From: Alphaproteobacteria bacterium CG_4_9_14_3_um_filter_47_13
Lineage (GTDB): Bacteria; Pseudomonadota; Alphaproteobacteria; Micavibrionales; Micavibrionaceae
Length of the DNA stretch: 32,649 nt
Assembly: GCA_002789675.1 (NCBI GenBank)
Contig: PFTR01000119.1
Span: forward strand, 1 to 32,649
Reading direction: 5' to 3'
In this document: positions 23,885 through 32,649 of the stretch, in pieces
Layout of the letters: each line of letters starts with the position of its first letter
Position numbering within the stretch: position 1 is the stretch's first letter
Program-made: the position numbers and the translations under genes
The notes under the pieces: model-generated
The model's input: only the letters and a program-made list of their open reading frames with translations
Told to the model about the DNA's origin: nothing
The model's database searches: none

Positions 23885-25034
23885 TCCCGTCACCTCCGCC
23901 ACTTAGCAACAATCCGGCTTTGGCAAAAAGCCCCGGAAAAAATCCGGCTTTTTTGATATCTTCTGCTGCAACAAGAGGAACTTCAAATTGCTGAAGGCGC
24001 GGCACATCAATTTTCAATACCCCTATTTTCTGTCCTTTGTTGATCGGCGCAAGTAAAGGCGCGGCATAAACCATTTCAACCTTAAGATCATTCCGGACAG
24101 AGACAGGAAGTGTCACTTTAATATCATTTTCAACGGTCAATGGAACCTGCTTTGATTTCCCCATCACAACAGAAGCCCGATCAATAGTCTCGCCTGCCTT
24201 GAATAGAACTATATTTTCAAAGCTTCTCAATCCCCAATCCAGCAAACGTGCCCCTTCTTCTGCCCGCTCGGTATCACTGGCAAGGCCATTAAGAACAAAA
24301 ACAACGCGCCGTCCGTTTCGTGTTCCAGCTCCCATAAGACCATACCCCCCCACTTCCGTATGTCCTGTTTTCAAGCCATCGGCACCGATATTGCGATAGA
24401 TCAGCGGATTCCTATTGGGCTGTTTGATATTGTTATAAATAAATTCCTGCTCGGCAAAATAATGATAGTAATCAGGAAAATCCTTGATCGTTGCCGCCGC
24501 CAGTATAGCCAGATCATGCGCCGTGGAATAATGATCAGGATCCGGCCAACCACTGGCATTCATAAAGTGGCTGTTTTTCATACCAAGATTTTTTGCAATG
24601 CCGTTCAGCGTATCGGCAAAGGCCTCCTCTGTCCCTGCCAGACCCTCGGCCAGAACAATCGTGGCATCATTGCCGGACTGGACAACCACCCCCCGTACCA
24701 GATCCTCGACACTGACATCCGTGCCAACTTTAACAAACATTTTGGAGCCGCCCTTGCGCCACGCTTTCTCGCTCACGGGGAGCATCGTATCCAGAGAAAC
24801 CGTTCCTTTCTGCAAAGCCGCAAACGTGGCATACAGGGTGATAACCTTGCTCATAGAGGAGGTCGGCATTTTCGTATCCGCGTCTTTTTCAAGCAGGATC
24901 ATCCCGGTATCATAGTCCATGACGATCGCCTGCTTTGCTGACGTCTGACTGAAAGTCCCGGCCTGCGCCAGACCACTTCCCAATCCCGCAAAAACTGTCA
25001 CAACAACAAACCAGACCGTAAAAAATTTCTGCAT
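23871..25034 (-). CDS. D-alanyl-D-alanine carboxypeptidase (penicillin-binding protein, S11 family)
   Basis: A 387-residue low-molecular-mass PBP that trims the terminal D-Ala from peptidoglycan pentapeptides. The signal peptide ends near LAQAG (about 26). Active-site motifs are SxxK at Ser60-Lys63 (TSSMSK), SxN at Ser120-Asn122 (QSGND) and KTG at 222-224 (LKTGHTEVGGYG). A C-terminal beta-rich domain (PBP5_C-like, about 285-370) follows and the chain ends without a clear membrane anchor. It heads the overlapping minus-strand group with tmk and holB, as in other Alphaproteobacteria. Confidence 0.95.
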   Translation of the reverse strand: MQKFFTVWFVVVTVFAGLGSGLAQAGTFSQTSAKQAIVMDYDTGMILLEKDADTKMPTSSMSKVITLYATFAALQKGTVSLDTMLPVSEKAWRKGGSKMFVKVGTDVSVEDLVRGVVVQSGNDATIVLAEGLAGTEEAFADTLNGIAKNLGMKNSHFMNASGWPDPDHYSTAHDLAILAAATIKDFPDYYHYFAEQEFIYNNIKQPNRNPLIYRNIGADGLKTGHTEVGGYGLMGAGTRNGRRVVFVLNGLASDTERAEEGARLLDWGLRSFENIVLFKAGETIDRASVVMGKSKQVPLTVENDIKVTLPVSVRNDLKVEMVYAAPLLAPINKGQKIGVLKIDVPRLQQFEVPLVAAEDIKKAGFFPGLFAKAGLLLSGGGDGNEPQ

Positions 25035-25179
25035 TATATCCCCATCAACAAAACATCATAAAATCAGCTACAGTCTAAAACGCCCGTTCGCATATGCAAA
25101 GGAGAAATTCATATTTTTATCAATCTCCAGAAAATGGCTTTCAAAGCTTTTCACAGCCCCGAACGACAAAGGAGGTTTA

Positions 25180-25208
25180 TTGACATATCTAAAAAGACCT
25201 GTTACAAA
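25180..25208 (+). promoter_or_regulatory. Predicted promoter of the orphan gene at 25235
   Basis: A perfect TTGACA (25180-25185), a 17-base spacer and TACAAA (25203-25208) precede an SD (GGAG, 25221-25224) and ATG at 25235. Upstream of the -35 is an unusually strong AAAGGAGG (25168-25174) with no gene in the expected place except a 23-codon TTG frame. The rest of 25035-25179 is AT-rich with no recognisable element. Confidence 0.5.
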
Positions 25209-25234
25209 ACCCGAAATTCAGGAGAAAGAAAAAA

Positions 25235-25810
25235 ATGAAAAATATTTTTAATATAGTCAGAGATATGCCAAACGCGTTGAAAGGTATAAAAAGAATCTAT
25301 AATGCCACAAAAAGCGGACTTGATGATAAAATGATAGTCCATGCCTTTACAGAAATGGACAAGAATATCAACCACTTTCTGGTGACTGTCAAAAAAGAGG
25401 ATAGCAGTGCCCAGCGCGTTTTTATTGCTTATGCGCAAGCCCTTTTCATGCTTGATGATAGAATAAATTCTCATAAAACATGGAATAGTTTCTTTGATAT
25501 CTTGAAGGATTCCATAAAATATACACAGACTACATTAGAAGAAACGCATAATCCTGCGGAAGACAAGACATCATTAGAGCGCATAGACTCTGAAATCAGC
25601 CTCTTTAAAAACTGGTACGAAAAGCTTGACCCAAGACTCTTTCCTCTTCTGGATTTTCCGGAAAGAGTAAAAAATACCCGGAGTGATTTAATTATCTGTT
25701 CCAATAAAAGAGGACTTCCTACAGATATTGCCGGACACGTGCTCGAGACCCTGACAAGAGAGATTGATAATAAGGTACAGGCAGCAACGCTGCTGCCCCC
25801 TTCTCCCTGA
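25235..25810 (+). CDS. Unrecognised 191-residue cytoplasmic protein
   Basis: I do not recognise this protein. It is Lys/Asp/Ile-rich, predicted mostly helical, with no signal peptide or membrane segment. Notable stretches are FTEMDKNINHFLVTVKKEDSS (38-58), FIAYAQALFMLDDRIN (63-78) and LLDFPERVKNTRSDLIICSN (137-156). It is flanked by minus-strand core genes on both sides, has its own promoter and SD, and ends 1 bp from the pyrG stop. Its AT-rich composition compared with neighbours and lack of known relatives fit a lineage-specific or acquired gene, but that is inference. Confidence 0.65.
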   Translation: MKNIFNIVRDMPNALKGIKRIYNATKSGLDDKMIVHAFTEMDKNINHFLVTVKKEDSSAQRVFIAYAQALFMLDDRINSHKTWNSFFDILKDSIKYTQTTLEETHNPAEDKTSLERIDSEISLFKNWYEKLDPRLFPLLDFPERVKNTRSDLIICSNKRGLPTDIAGHVLETLTREIDNKVQAATLLPPSP

Positions 25811-25811
25811 C

Positions 25812-27446
<1,635 letters not shown>

Positions 27447-27452
27447 TTAGGT

Positions 27453-27815
27453 CTATTCCACAGGTACGGAGGGTAAAGTTTCCGGCATCTCTGTTTCAAT
27501 CAGGACATCCCCGTTATTTTCATCAATTGTTTGTTCGGCTGCCGCCGGCAGCTGATTAATCTCATCAAGAATACTTTTCGAGTTTCCGTGCGCTCCTGCC
27601 ATAATTCCGAGAATCAGACTTGTACCAAAAAAGCAGAACGCCAGAATTCCTGTAATTTTTGTCATGGCGCTTGCCGTACCGCCCGGTGTTGCCAGACCGC
27701 CCAGACCGCCGCCACCTCCGATTCCCAGGCCTCCGCCTTCCGAGCGTTGTACCAGTACCAGAGCGATAATACTCACTGCCAGCATTAAATGTATGACTAA
27801 GACAACATGTTCCAT
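27453..27815 (-). CDS. secG: Preprotein translocase subunit SecG
   Basis: A 120-residue accessory subunit of the SecYEG channel. There are two membrane segments (about 3-22 and 52-72) joined by a Gly-rich cytoplasmic loop (GGGLGIGGGGGLGGLATPGGTASAMTK), which is typical of SecG, and an acidic C-terminal tail. It lies between tpiA and pyrG, the usual place in Alphaproteobacteria. Confidence 0.94.
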   Translation of the reverse strand: MEHVVLVIHLMLAVSIIALVLVQRSEGGGLGIGGGGGLGGLATPGGTASAMTKITGILAFCFFGTSLILGIMAGAHGNSKSILDEINQLPAAAEQTIDENNGDVLIETEMPETLPSVPVE

Positions 27816-27851
27816 TTTTTAGACTTTCATTCTCTTGTTTCCATTTTTTAC

Positions 27852-27870
27852 CACGAATAAGCACGAATAA
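27852..27870. repeat. Short direct repeat in the tpiA-secG gap
   Basis: CACGAATAA occurs twice (27852-27860 and 27862-27870), spaced by one base, in the 76-bp gap upstream of secG. It may be incidental AT-rich sequence or a protein site; period 10 puts both copies on one DNA face. Confidence 0.3.
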
Positions 27871-27891
27871 ATACAAATGTAAACTATAAGA

Positions 27892-28662
27892 TCACAAGGC
27901 GCGTGCAATACCCAGAAATTGCGCCGCATCCAGACTTGCGCCGCCAATAAGCGCACCATTGACATTTTCTGTTGAAAAAAGCGCCGTTGCATTTCCGGGT
28001 TTGACAGAGCCACCATATAAAATACGGATGTCCTTATAATGTGCCAGCTTTTCACGAATAAAACCATGCATGGCTTTCACATCATCCGGTGTGGCACTTT
28101 TTCCCGTTCCGATAGCCCAGACAGGTTCATAGGCAATCACCGTATTTTCTGCCGTCACACCATCCGGCAGGGACTCGGAGAGCTGCTTTGCCACAATATC
28201 AAAAGCCCTGCCTTCTTCCCGCTCTCTTTCCTGCTCCCCGACACAGATAATCGGAATTAAACCATGAAGATGCGCTCTGGCGGCCTTTTCACTGATGAAA
28301 CCACTTGTTTCCTGCTGATAGATCCGTCGTTCCGAATGCCCGGCCAGAACATAACGGCATCCCGTATCTTTAAGCATTTCCGCAGAAATCTGTCCTGTAT
28401 AGGCACCATTTTCCGTTGCCGCGCAATCCTGACCGCCAATATCAACGGGGCTATACATATGATCAATCTGGCGTTTAACCACATAGATATGAATAGCTGG
28501 AGGGCAAACCAGAAAATCGCAGTGATCCATTAAATCCGGATTCTTGGCCAGTCCGTCGCCAATATCTTTCATCAAAGAGACCGCGCCAGCCTCACTGCCA
28601 TTCATTTTCCAGTTTCCGGCAATCAGTTTTTTCATGCTTTTCATGCTTTTCATGCTTTCCAT
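27892..28662 (-). CDS. tpiA: Triosephosphate isomerase
   Basis: A glycolytic TIM-barrel enzyme interconverting dihydroxyacetone phosphate and glyceraldehyde-3-phosphate. Catalytic landmarks are GNWKMNG (Lys near the N-terminus), LAGHSERR (His), YEPVWAIGTG (Glu) and phosphate-binding ILYGGSVKP. The frame begins with four in-frame ATGs created by a 9-bp tandem repeat (M-E-S-M-K-S-M-K-S-M-K-K). AAGGA at 28664-28668 is too close to the first ATG but about 9 bases from the second (28651-28653), so translation probably starts there and the true protein is about 253 residues. Confidence 0.97.
   Translation of the reverse strand: MESMKSMKSMKKLIAGNWKMNGSEAGAVSLMKDIGDGLAKNPDLMDHCDFLVCPPAIHIYVVKRQIDHMYSPVDIGGQDCAATENGAYTGQISAEMLKDTGCRYVLAGHSERRIYQQETSGFISEKAARAHLHGLIPIICVGEQEREREEGRAFDIVAKQLSESLPDGVTAENTVIAYEPVWAIGTGKSATPDDVKAMHGFIREKLAHYKDIRILYGGSVKPGNATALFSTENVNGALIGGASLDAAQFLGIARAL
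28629..28662 (-). repeat. 9-bp tandem repeat over the tpiA start codon
   Basis: Three perfect copies of TTTTCATGC on the + strand (28629-28637, 28638-28646, 28647-28655) plus a partial fourth copy yield four in-frame ATG codons at 9-base intervals. The unit is a multiple of three, so copy-number change would add or remove Met-Lys-Ser without a frameshift. Confidence 0.85.
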
Positions 28663-28781
28663 TCCTTATTTGTTTCTTTCACCCTAATCATTATAGAAGA
28701 GAAATTCAATCGGCTGTTGCCCGCAGCAGAATGCCGCATTATATTGCGATTCAGATTATTGGCGATCAAAGGATTTATAAT

Positions 28782-30692
28782 ATGCTCAATGCCCTGCGTG
28801 AAGGTTCCAAATCGGGATTTTCAAAATTTATATTATTCGGTTTTATGGCACTGGCCGTAGGCGGCCTTGTCTTCATGGATATTGGCGGCTTTTTCAGAGG
28901 TGACGCGGCAGGCAATAACGCCGTAGCCAAAATCAATGGACAGGAGCTTTCTCTTACCACTTTTGATAATACATTACGCCGCGCTTTAAGCTCACAAGGG
29001 CTTGATGTCCAGACGGCCTATAATCTCGGACTTGTGAATCAGGTACTGAACAATGAAATATCCAATAATATTACACAAGCCGCTGCCGCCGATCTGGGGC
29101 TTCAGGTCGGGGATGAGACCGTTCTCAAACAGATAAACCGCCTGATCGAACCGCTGGTAACGGATGAAATGGATAAAAGATCGGCACTTGCTGCTGTTCT
29201 GCGAAATCAGGGTATGACCGAGCGTGATTTTGTCCGTATGATAAAAGCGGAAATGACCAATATGCTCCTGCGCAATGTTTTCCAGACAGGCACAGCCCTT
29301 CCTTCTATAAAAGCGGCACAGGATCTTTATCAGTATGAAAATGAAAGACGCGCTGTCAAAACTGTTTTTTTACCCTATAGCCTCATAAAAGATGTGGCGG
29401 TTCCTGCAGACGAAATTTTACTGCCTTTTTATCAGGCCGGACAGGAGCGCTACGCCATTCCTGAAATGCGCGGTTTTACAATTGGTATTCTTTCACATGA
29501 AAAACTGGAGAAAACCCTTGATGTCTCGGATGAGGAATTACGCTCCATTTACGAACGTGATCTGGCAAGCTACAGCAAGCCGGAGCAAAGAGTCCTTGAA
29601 CAGGTTGTTGTCGATAATCAGGGAGACGCTGATGCCATTCTAGCATCTACTGAAAAAGGAAAATCCCTCAAGGAGGCTGTAAAAGATGTGACTGATAGTG
29701 AAGATTTCTGGCTTGGCGAAGAGTCCTTTGAGAAAGCCGGATTACCGGAAGCCATTGGAGAGGCCGCTTTTTCCGCAGAACCAGACCAGATGATCGGCCC
29801 CATTGAAACATCGCTTGGCTGGCATATTCTAAAGCTCAAAAAAATTATTGCGCCTGCGACAGAACCTTTTGCATCCGTTAAAAGCACCCTGAAGAAAGAC
29901 ATTGTCAATTTGCGTGTGGCAGATGAAATGTTTGCAGCAGCCGGACAGATTGACGATCTCTTTGCCGGCGGCGCTTCACTGGAAGATGTTGCCACAGAGA
30001 TGGCGCTTGAGACAAGGCAGTTCAGTCCCTTGAAACGCGATGGTTCCACCACGGACAACAAAGATGGTATCAAGGATTTCGAACAGGACTGGGCTTATAT
30101 GCTGGAAACAGTCTTTACCCTGAGGCCAGATGAAGTCTCCCCTGTTTTCCAGCTTGCCGATGGGCGTTATGCCGTTCTTCGTGTTGATAGCGTTCAGGAA
30201 AAAACCTATCGTCCCTTCGAGGATGTGAAGCCGGATCTGGCAAAAATCTGGATACAGGATCAAAAAAAGGTTGCCGTTAAACTGCTTGCCGAAGAGGCAC
30301 TGTCCGCCCTGAAAGACGGCAGTAAAACATTCGCGCAGATTGCCGCCGCAAACGGAAGACAGATTGACTCCGATAACCTTGTCCGTGCGGAAGACCCACC
30401 AAAAGATCTGGGCAAAACAATGAAATTCATTCTATTCGAGCTTCCCGAAAATCAGTTTGCCCTCGGGCCGGTCGAAGGCGGCTATCGTTTGGGACAGGTG
30501 ATTAAAATCACACTGCCGGACACAGACAATGTTCCTGCAGAGACCCTGAAACCATTTCTTGATACCGTAAAGCGCAATGAACAAAGCGAACTGATCGAGT
30601 TATACTACAAAAAACTTCAGGATGATTACAACGTCAAAATCAATGCCCGCCTCCTGCACACAACTTATGGGCCAGGCAGTGAGGGTTCATAA
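28782..30692 (+). CDS. PpiD-like membrane-anchored periplasmic chaperone (SurA N-domain, PpiC domain)
   Basis: 636 residues from the chosen start. A single membrane anchor near residues 14-34 (FSKFILFGFMALAVGGLVF) is followed by a SurA-like N-terminal chaperone domain (VAKINGQELSLTTFDNTLRRAL). A parvulin-like PpiC domain lies around 246-358 (DEELRSIYERDLASYSKPEQRVLEQVVV ... IGPIETSLGWHILKLKKI), then a long C-terminal chaperone part. It helps fold proteins leaving SecYEG, which suits its place beside secG. The frame extends 17 codons upstream, but AAAGGA sits 8 bases before the ATG at 28782. Its last 28 bp overlap the convergent deacetylase gene. Confidence 0.92.
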   Translation: MLNALREGSKSGFSKFILFGFMALAVGGLVFMDIGGFFRGDAAGNNAVAKINGQELSLTTFDNTLRRALSSQGLDVQTAYNLGLVNQVLNNEISNNITQAAAADLGLQVGDETVLKQINRLIEPLVTDEMDKRSALAAVLRNQGMTERDFVRMIKAEMTNMLLRNVFQTGTALPSIKAAQDLYQYENERRAVKTVFLPYSLIKDVAVPADEILLPFYQAGQERYAIPEMRGFTIGILSHEKLEKTLDVSDEELRSIYERDLASYSKPEQRVLEQVVVDNQGDADAILASTEKGKSLKEAVKDVTDSEDFWLGEESFEKAGLPEAIGEAAFSAEPDQMIGPIETSLGWHILKLKKIIAPATEPFASVKSTLKKDIVNLRVADEMFAAAGQIDDLFAGGASLEDVATEMALETRQFSPLKRDGSTTDNKDGIKDFEQDWAYMLETVFTLRPDEVSPVFQLADGRYAVLRVDSVQEKTYRPFEDVKPDLAKIWIQDQKKVAVKLLAEEALSALKDGSKTFAQIAAANGRQIDSDNLVRAEDPPKDLGKTMKFILFELPENQFALGPVEGGYRLGQVIKITLPDTDNVPAETLKPFLDTVKRNEQSELIELYYKKLQDDYNVKINARLLHTTYGPGSEGS

Positions 30693-31684
30693 GCTACTGC
30701 GTTCTTATGTTCTGGTGCAATAACAGCCGCACTAACCGGTACAAGCTGGATATTTTTTTCCTGCAGGGTCGGCAGCCATTCCTGCAAAGCCTGAATTGTG
30801 TACGGCTTCGGATGACCAATCGCAATCGCCTGTCCGTATTCAAGCGCAATTCTTTCCGTCTGCTTCAATCTTTCACGCACATTTTCCAGTGACGGATCAT
30901 CATCCAGAAACACATCGCGCACGGCATAAGGCACATGATACTGCGCTGCCGTTTCTGCCGCCACCGAAGAGGCAATCGTACGTGAATCAAGGAACAGCAG
31001 ACCACGCTTATGAAGAACCGCCATTAAACGCTGCATCGCTTCTTTATCCTGCGTTAGACGACTTCCCATATGATTATTCATTCCAACATAACCGCTAATA
31101 GCGCCTAATCCCTTTTCAAGCATACCGTCAAATTCCGCAGGAGATTGAATCATATCAAGAAATATATCCCCCGTATCAAGATCACCATTCATTGGCTCCA
31201 TCGGCATATGAACCATAATCTCGTGTCCTTTCTGCTTTCCTGCACTGACCAGACTCTCGAGCCGTTCTGCATAAGGCAAAAAAGCCAGTGTCAGTGGCGC
31301 GGGTAACTCTAGAATCTCCTGCGAATGCTCACGGCTTACCCCCAGGTCATCAATCACAATCACAATTTTGGGTTTTTCAGGATCAAGGATTACAGGCACA
31401 GCAAACTTTTTCCATGGCGACAAATCTGCAGGACCGAATGTTTCCGTTTTTGAAACATGGTTTTGAAGTGTCACAATTTCAGGTTCGAGTAGCGCAAGAA
31501 CAATATCTCTTTTATCTTTTGTCTGTGAAATCTCTGCTTCTTCCGCTTGCCAGGAAATTTCCCTGCGCGTTTCCTCGATATAGGGACATGCATCCCCAAG
31601 AACAAAGCGATCAAGAACGACAACAAGAATAACACCGATAATCAGGAATTTCAGGTGACTGTTTCCATAGCTTCTTTTTTTCAT
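30665..31684 (-). CDS. Divergent polysaccharide deacetylase (YibQ-like) with intact active site
   Basis: A 339-residue membrane-anchored periplasmic protein from the chosen start. One anchor segment is in the first 30 residues and the deacetylase domain covers about the C-terminal 230. Numbering from the longer frame (start 31708), metal-site residues are Asp120-Asp121 (VIDDLG), His167 (HMPMEP), His213 (NNHMGS) and His299 (IGHPKP), all present. The frame is open to an ATG at 31708, but AGGA lies 8 bases before the ATG at 31682-31684, so that start is chosen. It is a paralogue of the gene at 11623-12705. The substrate is unknown; family members act at the envelope. Confidence 0.9.
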   Translation of the reverse strand: MKKRSYGNSHLKFLIIGVILVVVLDRFVLGDACPYIEETRREISWQAEEAEISQTKDKRDIVLALLEPEIVTLQNHVSKTETFGPADLSPWKKFAVPVILDPEKPKIVIVIDDLGVSREHSQEILELPAPLTLAFLPYAERLESLVSAGKQKGHEIMVHMPMEPMNGDLDTGDIFLDMIQSPAEFDGMLEKGLGAISGYVGMNNHMGSRLTQDKEAMQRLMAVLHKRGLLFLDSRTIASSVAAETAAQYHVPYAVRDVFLDDDPSLENVRERLKQTERIALEYGQAIAIGHPKPYTIQALQEWLPTLQEKNIQLVPVSAAVIAPEHKNAVAYEPSLPGP

Positions 31685-31710
31685 ACCCAGTATCCTAGAA
31701 GAAATCATAG

Positions 31711-31733
31711 AAGGCGTAAATCGCCTTTTTTTT
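31711..31733 (+). terminator. Intrinsic terminator upstream of lexA
   Basis: AAGGCG (31711-31716) and CGCCTT (31722-31727) form a hairpin with a TAAAT loop, followed by a run of T. It points in the + direction just upstream of the lexA promoter. The gene behind it is on the other strand, so it probably insulates lexA from read-through originating at the ppiD-like gene. Confidence 0.65.
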
Positions 31734-31751
31734 AAAAATTTTAATCGGTTC

Positions 31752-31780
31752 TTGACACAAAAGAAGAACTAAAATAGAAC
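31752..31780 (+). promoter_or_regulatory. lexA promoter with LexA (SOS) box
   Basis: TTGACA (31752-31757), 17 bases, TAGAAC (31775-31780). Within it GAAC (31766-31769)-N7-GAAC (31777-31780) is a perfect alphaproteobacterial SOS box (GTTC-N7-GTTC on the other strand) covering the -10. LexA would therefore repress its own gene until DNA damage. The leader is about 95 bases long. Confidence 0.8.
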
Positions 31781-31880
31781 GAATAGAGTATATATCCGAC
31801 ATAAACACGTCAATATTTACAGAAAAAGAATATTCCAAGAACGAACAATGAGTCAATGAAAGATCACATCGGGGGGAATA

Positions 31881-32570
31881 ATGCTGACAAAGAAACAACG
31901 CGAGCTTCTTGTGCTCATTCACGAGCGCATGGCTGATGGTGACGTGGCACCTTCTTTTGAGGAAATGAAGAACGAGCTGGGGCTGAAATCCAAATCGGGA
32001 ATTCACCGTCTGATCAGCGGCCTTGTCGAACGGGGCTATCTCGAACGATTACCACACCGTGCGCGTGCGCTCCACGTTCGCCGGCTTCCCGAAGGCTACC
32101 ACCCTGCCGCCAATGACCAGACAGAAGCGGCGCACAAAACGCGCACCTATTCCAGTGTCTTTGATTCGGCAGAATCCATACCCGTTTTCGAACCGATTCC
32201 CCTTTGTGGCCGCATTGCCGCCGGAACACCGATCGAGGCCATCCGCGATGAAGGCCAGACCGTGGATATTCCGCCGCATTTACTGGCAAGCGGAGAACAT
32301 TATGCGCTGGAAGTCGATGGCGATTCCATGATTAAAGCCGGTATCAACAATAATGATATTATCATTATCAAGAAAACAGATAGCGCTGAAAATGGTGCCA
32401 TTGTTGTGGCACTCGTAGATGATGCCGAAGTGACTTTAAAACGCTTTCGCAAATCGGGAAATAAAATCATTCTGGAACCCGAAAATGATTACTATGAACC
32501 CCAGATCTACGACCCCGACCGCGTTAAAATTCAGGGCATTCTGATTAGTCTGTTCAGAACCTATCATTAA
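31881..32570 (+). CDS. lexA: LexA repressor
   Basis: A 229-residue SOS repressor. The N-terminal winged helix (1-65) starts MLTKKQRELLVLIHERM with recognition region GLKSKSGIHRLISGLVERGYL. A linker leads to the C-terminal S24 self-cleavage domain: the Ala114-Gly115 cleavage site in GRIAAGTP, catalytic Ser149 in DGDSM and Lys187 in VTLKRF. These are all the residues needed for RecA-stimulated autocleavage. The recognition helix sequence is of the alphaproteobacterial type and agrees with the GAAC-N7-GAAC operator found upstream. Confidence 0.97.
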   Translation: MLTKKQRELLVLIHERMADGDVAPSFEEMKNELGLKSKSGIHRLISGLVERGYLERLPHRARALHVRRLPEGYHPAANDQTEAAHKTRTYSSVFDSAESIPVFEPIPLCGRIAAGTPIEAIRDEGQTVDIPPHLLASGEHYALEVDGDSMIKAGINNNDIIIIKKTDSAENGAIVVALVDDAEVTLKRFRKSGNKIILEPENDYYEPQIYDPDRVKIQGILISLFRTYH

Positions 32571-32574
32571 CAAT

Positions 32575-32601
32575 TTGACTTAATAAATAATGTTATATAA
32601 T
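32575..32601 (+). promoter_or_regulatory. Possible promoter at the right edge of the window
   Basis: TTGACT (32575-32580) is followed after 15 bases by TATAAT (32596-32601), a good -10 with a slightly short spacer. It starts 5 bases after the lexA stop and points into whatever lies beyond the window. In 32602-32649 I see no complete gene. Confidence 0.4.
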
Positions 32602-32649
32602 CTATAGAACCCTCTGCAAAAGTTTGAAGTAACGGTGGTGGAGCGCCAT

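Noticed and set aside
25180-25251. A 23-codon TTG-started leader peptide behind AAAGGAGG
   Set aside because: The TTG coincides with the -35 hexamer of a good promoter, so it would not be on the main transcript; kept only as a remark.

Overview
The window is typical of an alphaproteobacterial chromosome at moderate GC. The F0 genes (a, c, b', b) form their own cluster without F1 genes and carry both b and b' subunits. lexA has a GAAC-N7-GAAC SOS box. The order rsfS-rlmH-envC-ctpA-yibQ-rppH and the cluster dac-tmk-holB-metG-tatD-MBL are familiar from that class. The exact genus cannot be fixed from the sequence; a Rhodospirillales- or Micavibrio-like lineage is only a guess.

Layout. 1-1170: a type IV toxin-antitoxin remnant. 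The AbiEi antitoxin gene is intact, while the AbiEii toxin gene is cut after about 60 codons by what looks like the end of an IS3-type insertion sequence. Two matching palindromes lie upstream of abiEi. 1266-2763: tRNA-Leu(CAA), a tyrosine recombinase, and a 40-bp partial copy of the tRNA 5' half, so a tiny tRNA-anchored island that holds only its integrase. 2867-4784: lolD and lolC/E (lipoprotein release). 5009-7255: ATP synthase F0. 7287-13193: nadD, a possible small RNA with its own promoter and terminator, then rsfS (apparently with an ATT start), rlmH, envC, ctpA, a YibQ-like protein and rppH. These cover NAD synthesis, ribosome silencing and 23S rRNA modification, cell-wall hydrolase control and mRNA decapping. 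13257-14402: an unrecognised protein with a zinc-peptidase-like HEFQH motif. 14495-18038: yebC, a response regulator with a coupled unknown protein, a YmdB-type phosphoesterase and 5-formyl-THF cyclo-ligase. 18181-18900: a secreted SEL1-repeat protein. 18897-25034: a minus-strand run of MBL hydrolase, tatD, metG, holB, tmk and a D,D-carboxypeptidase, mostly overlapping or tightly spaced. 25235-25810: an unrecognised small protein with its own promoter. 25812-28662: pyrG, secG, tpiA. 28782-32570: a PpiD/SurA-like chaperone, a second YibQ-like deacetylase with a complete active site, and lexA with an SOS-controlled promoter.

Most of the window is ordinary core housekeeping sequence and I do not see a clear new multi-gene system. 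The best leads are the disrupted AbiE locus with its paired operators, the integrase-only tRNA-Leu island, the nadD-rsfS candidate small RNA next to an ATT-started rsfS, the pair of YibQ paralogues in which one has lost its active-site residues, and two unrecognised proteins (HEFQH protein; response-regulator partner). Three of the five convergent gene pairs overlap at their 3' ends and a fourth is separated by 1 bp; no terminator hairpin was seen at those four junctions.
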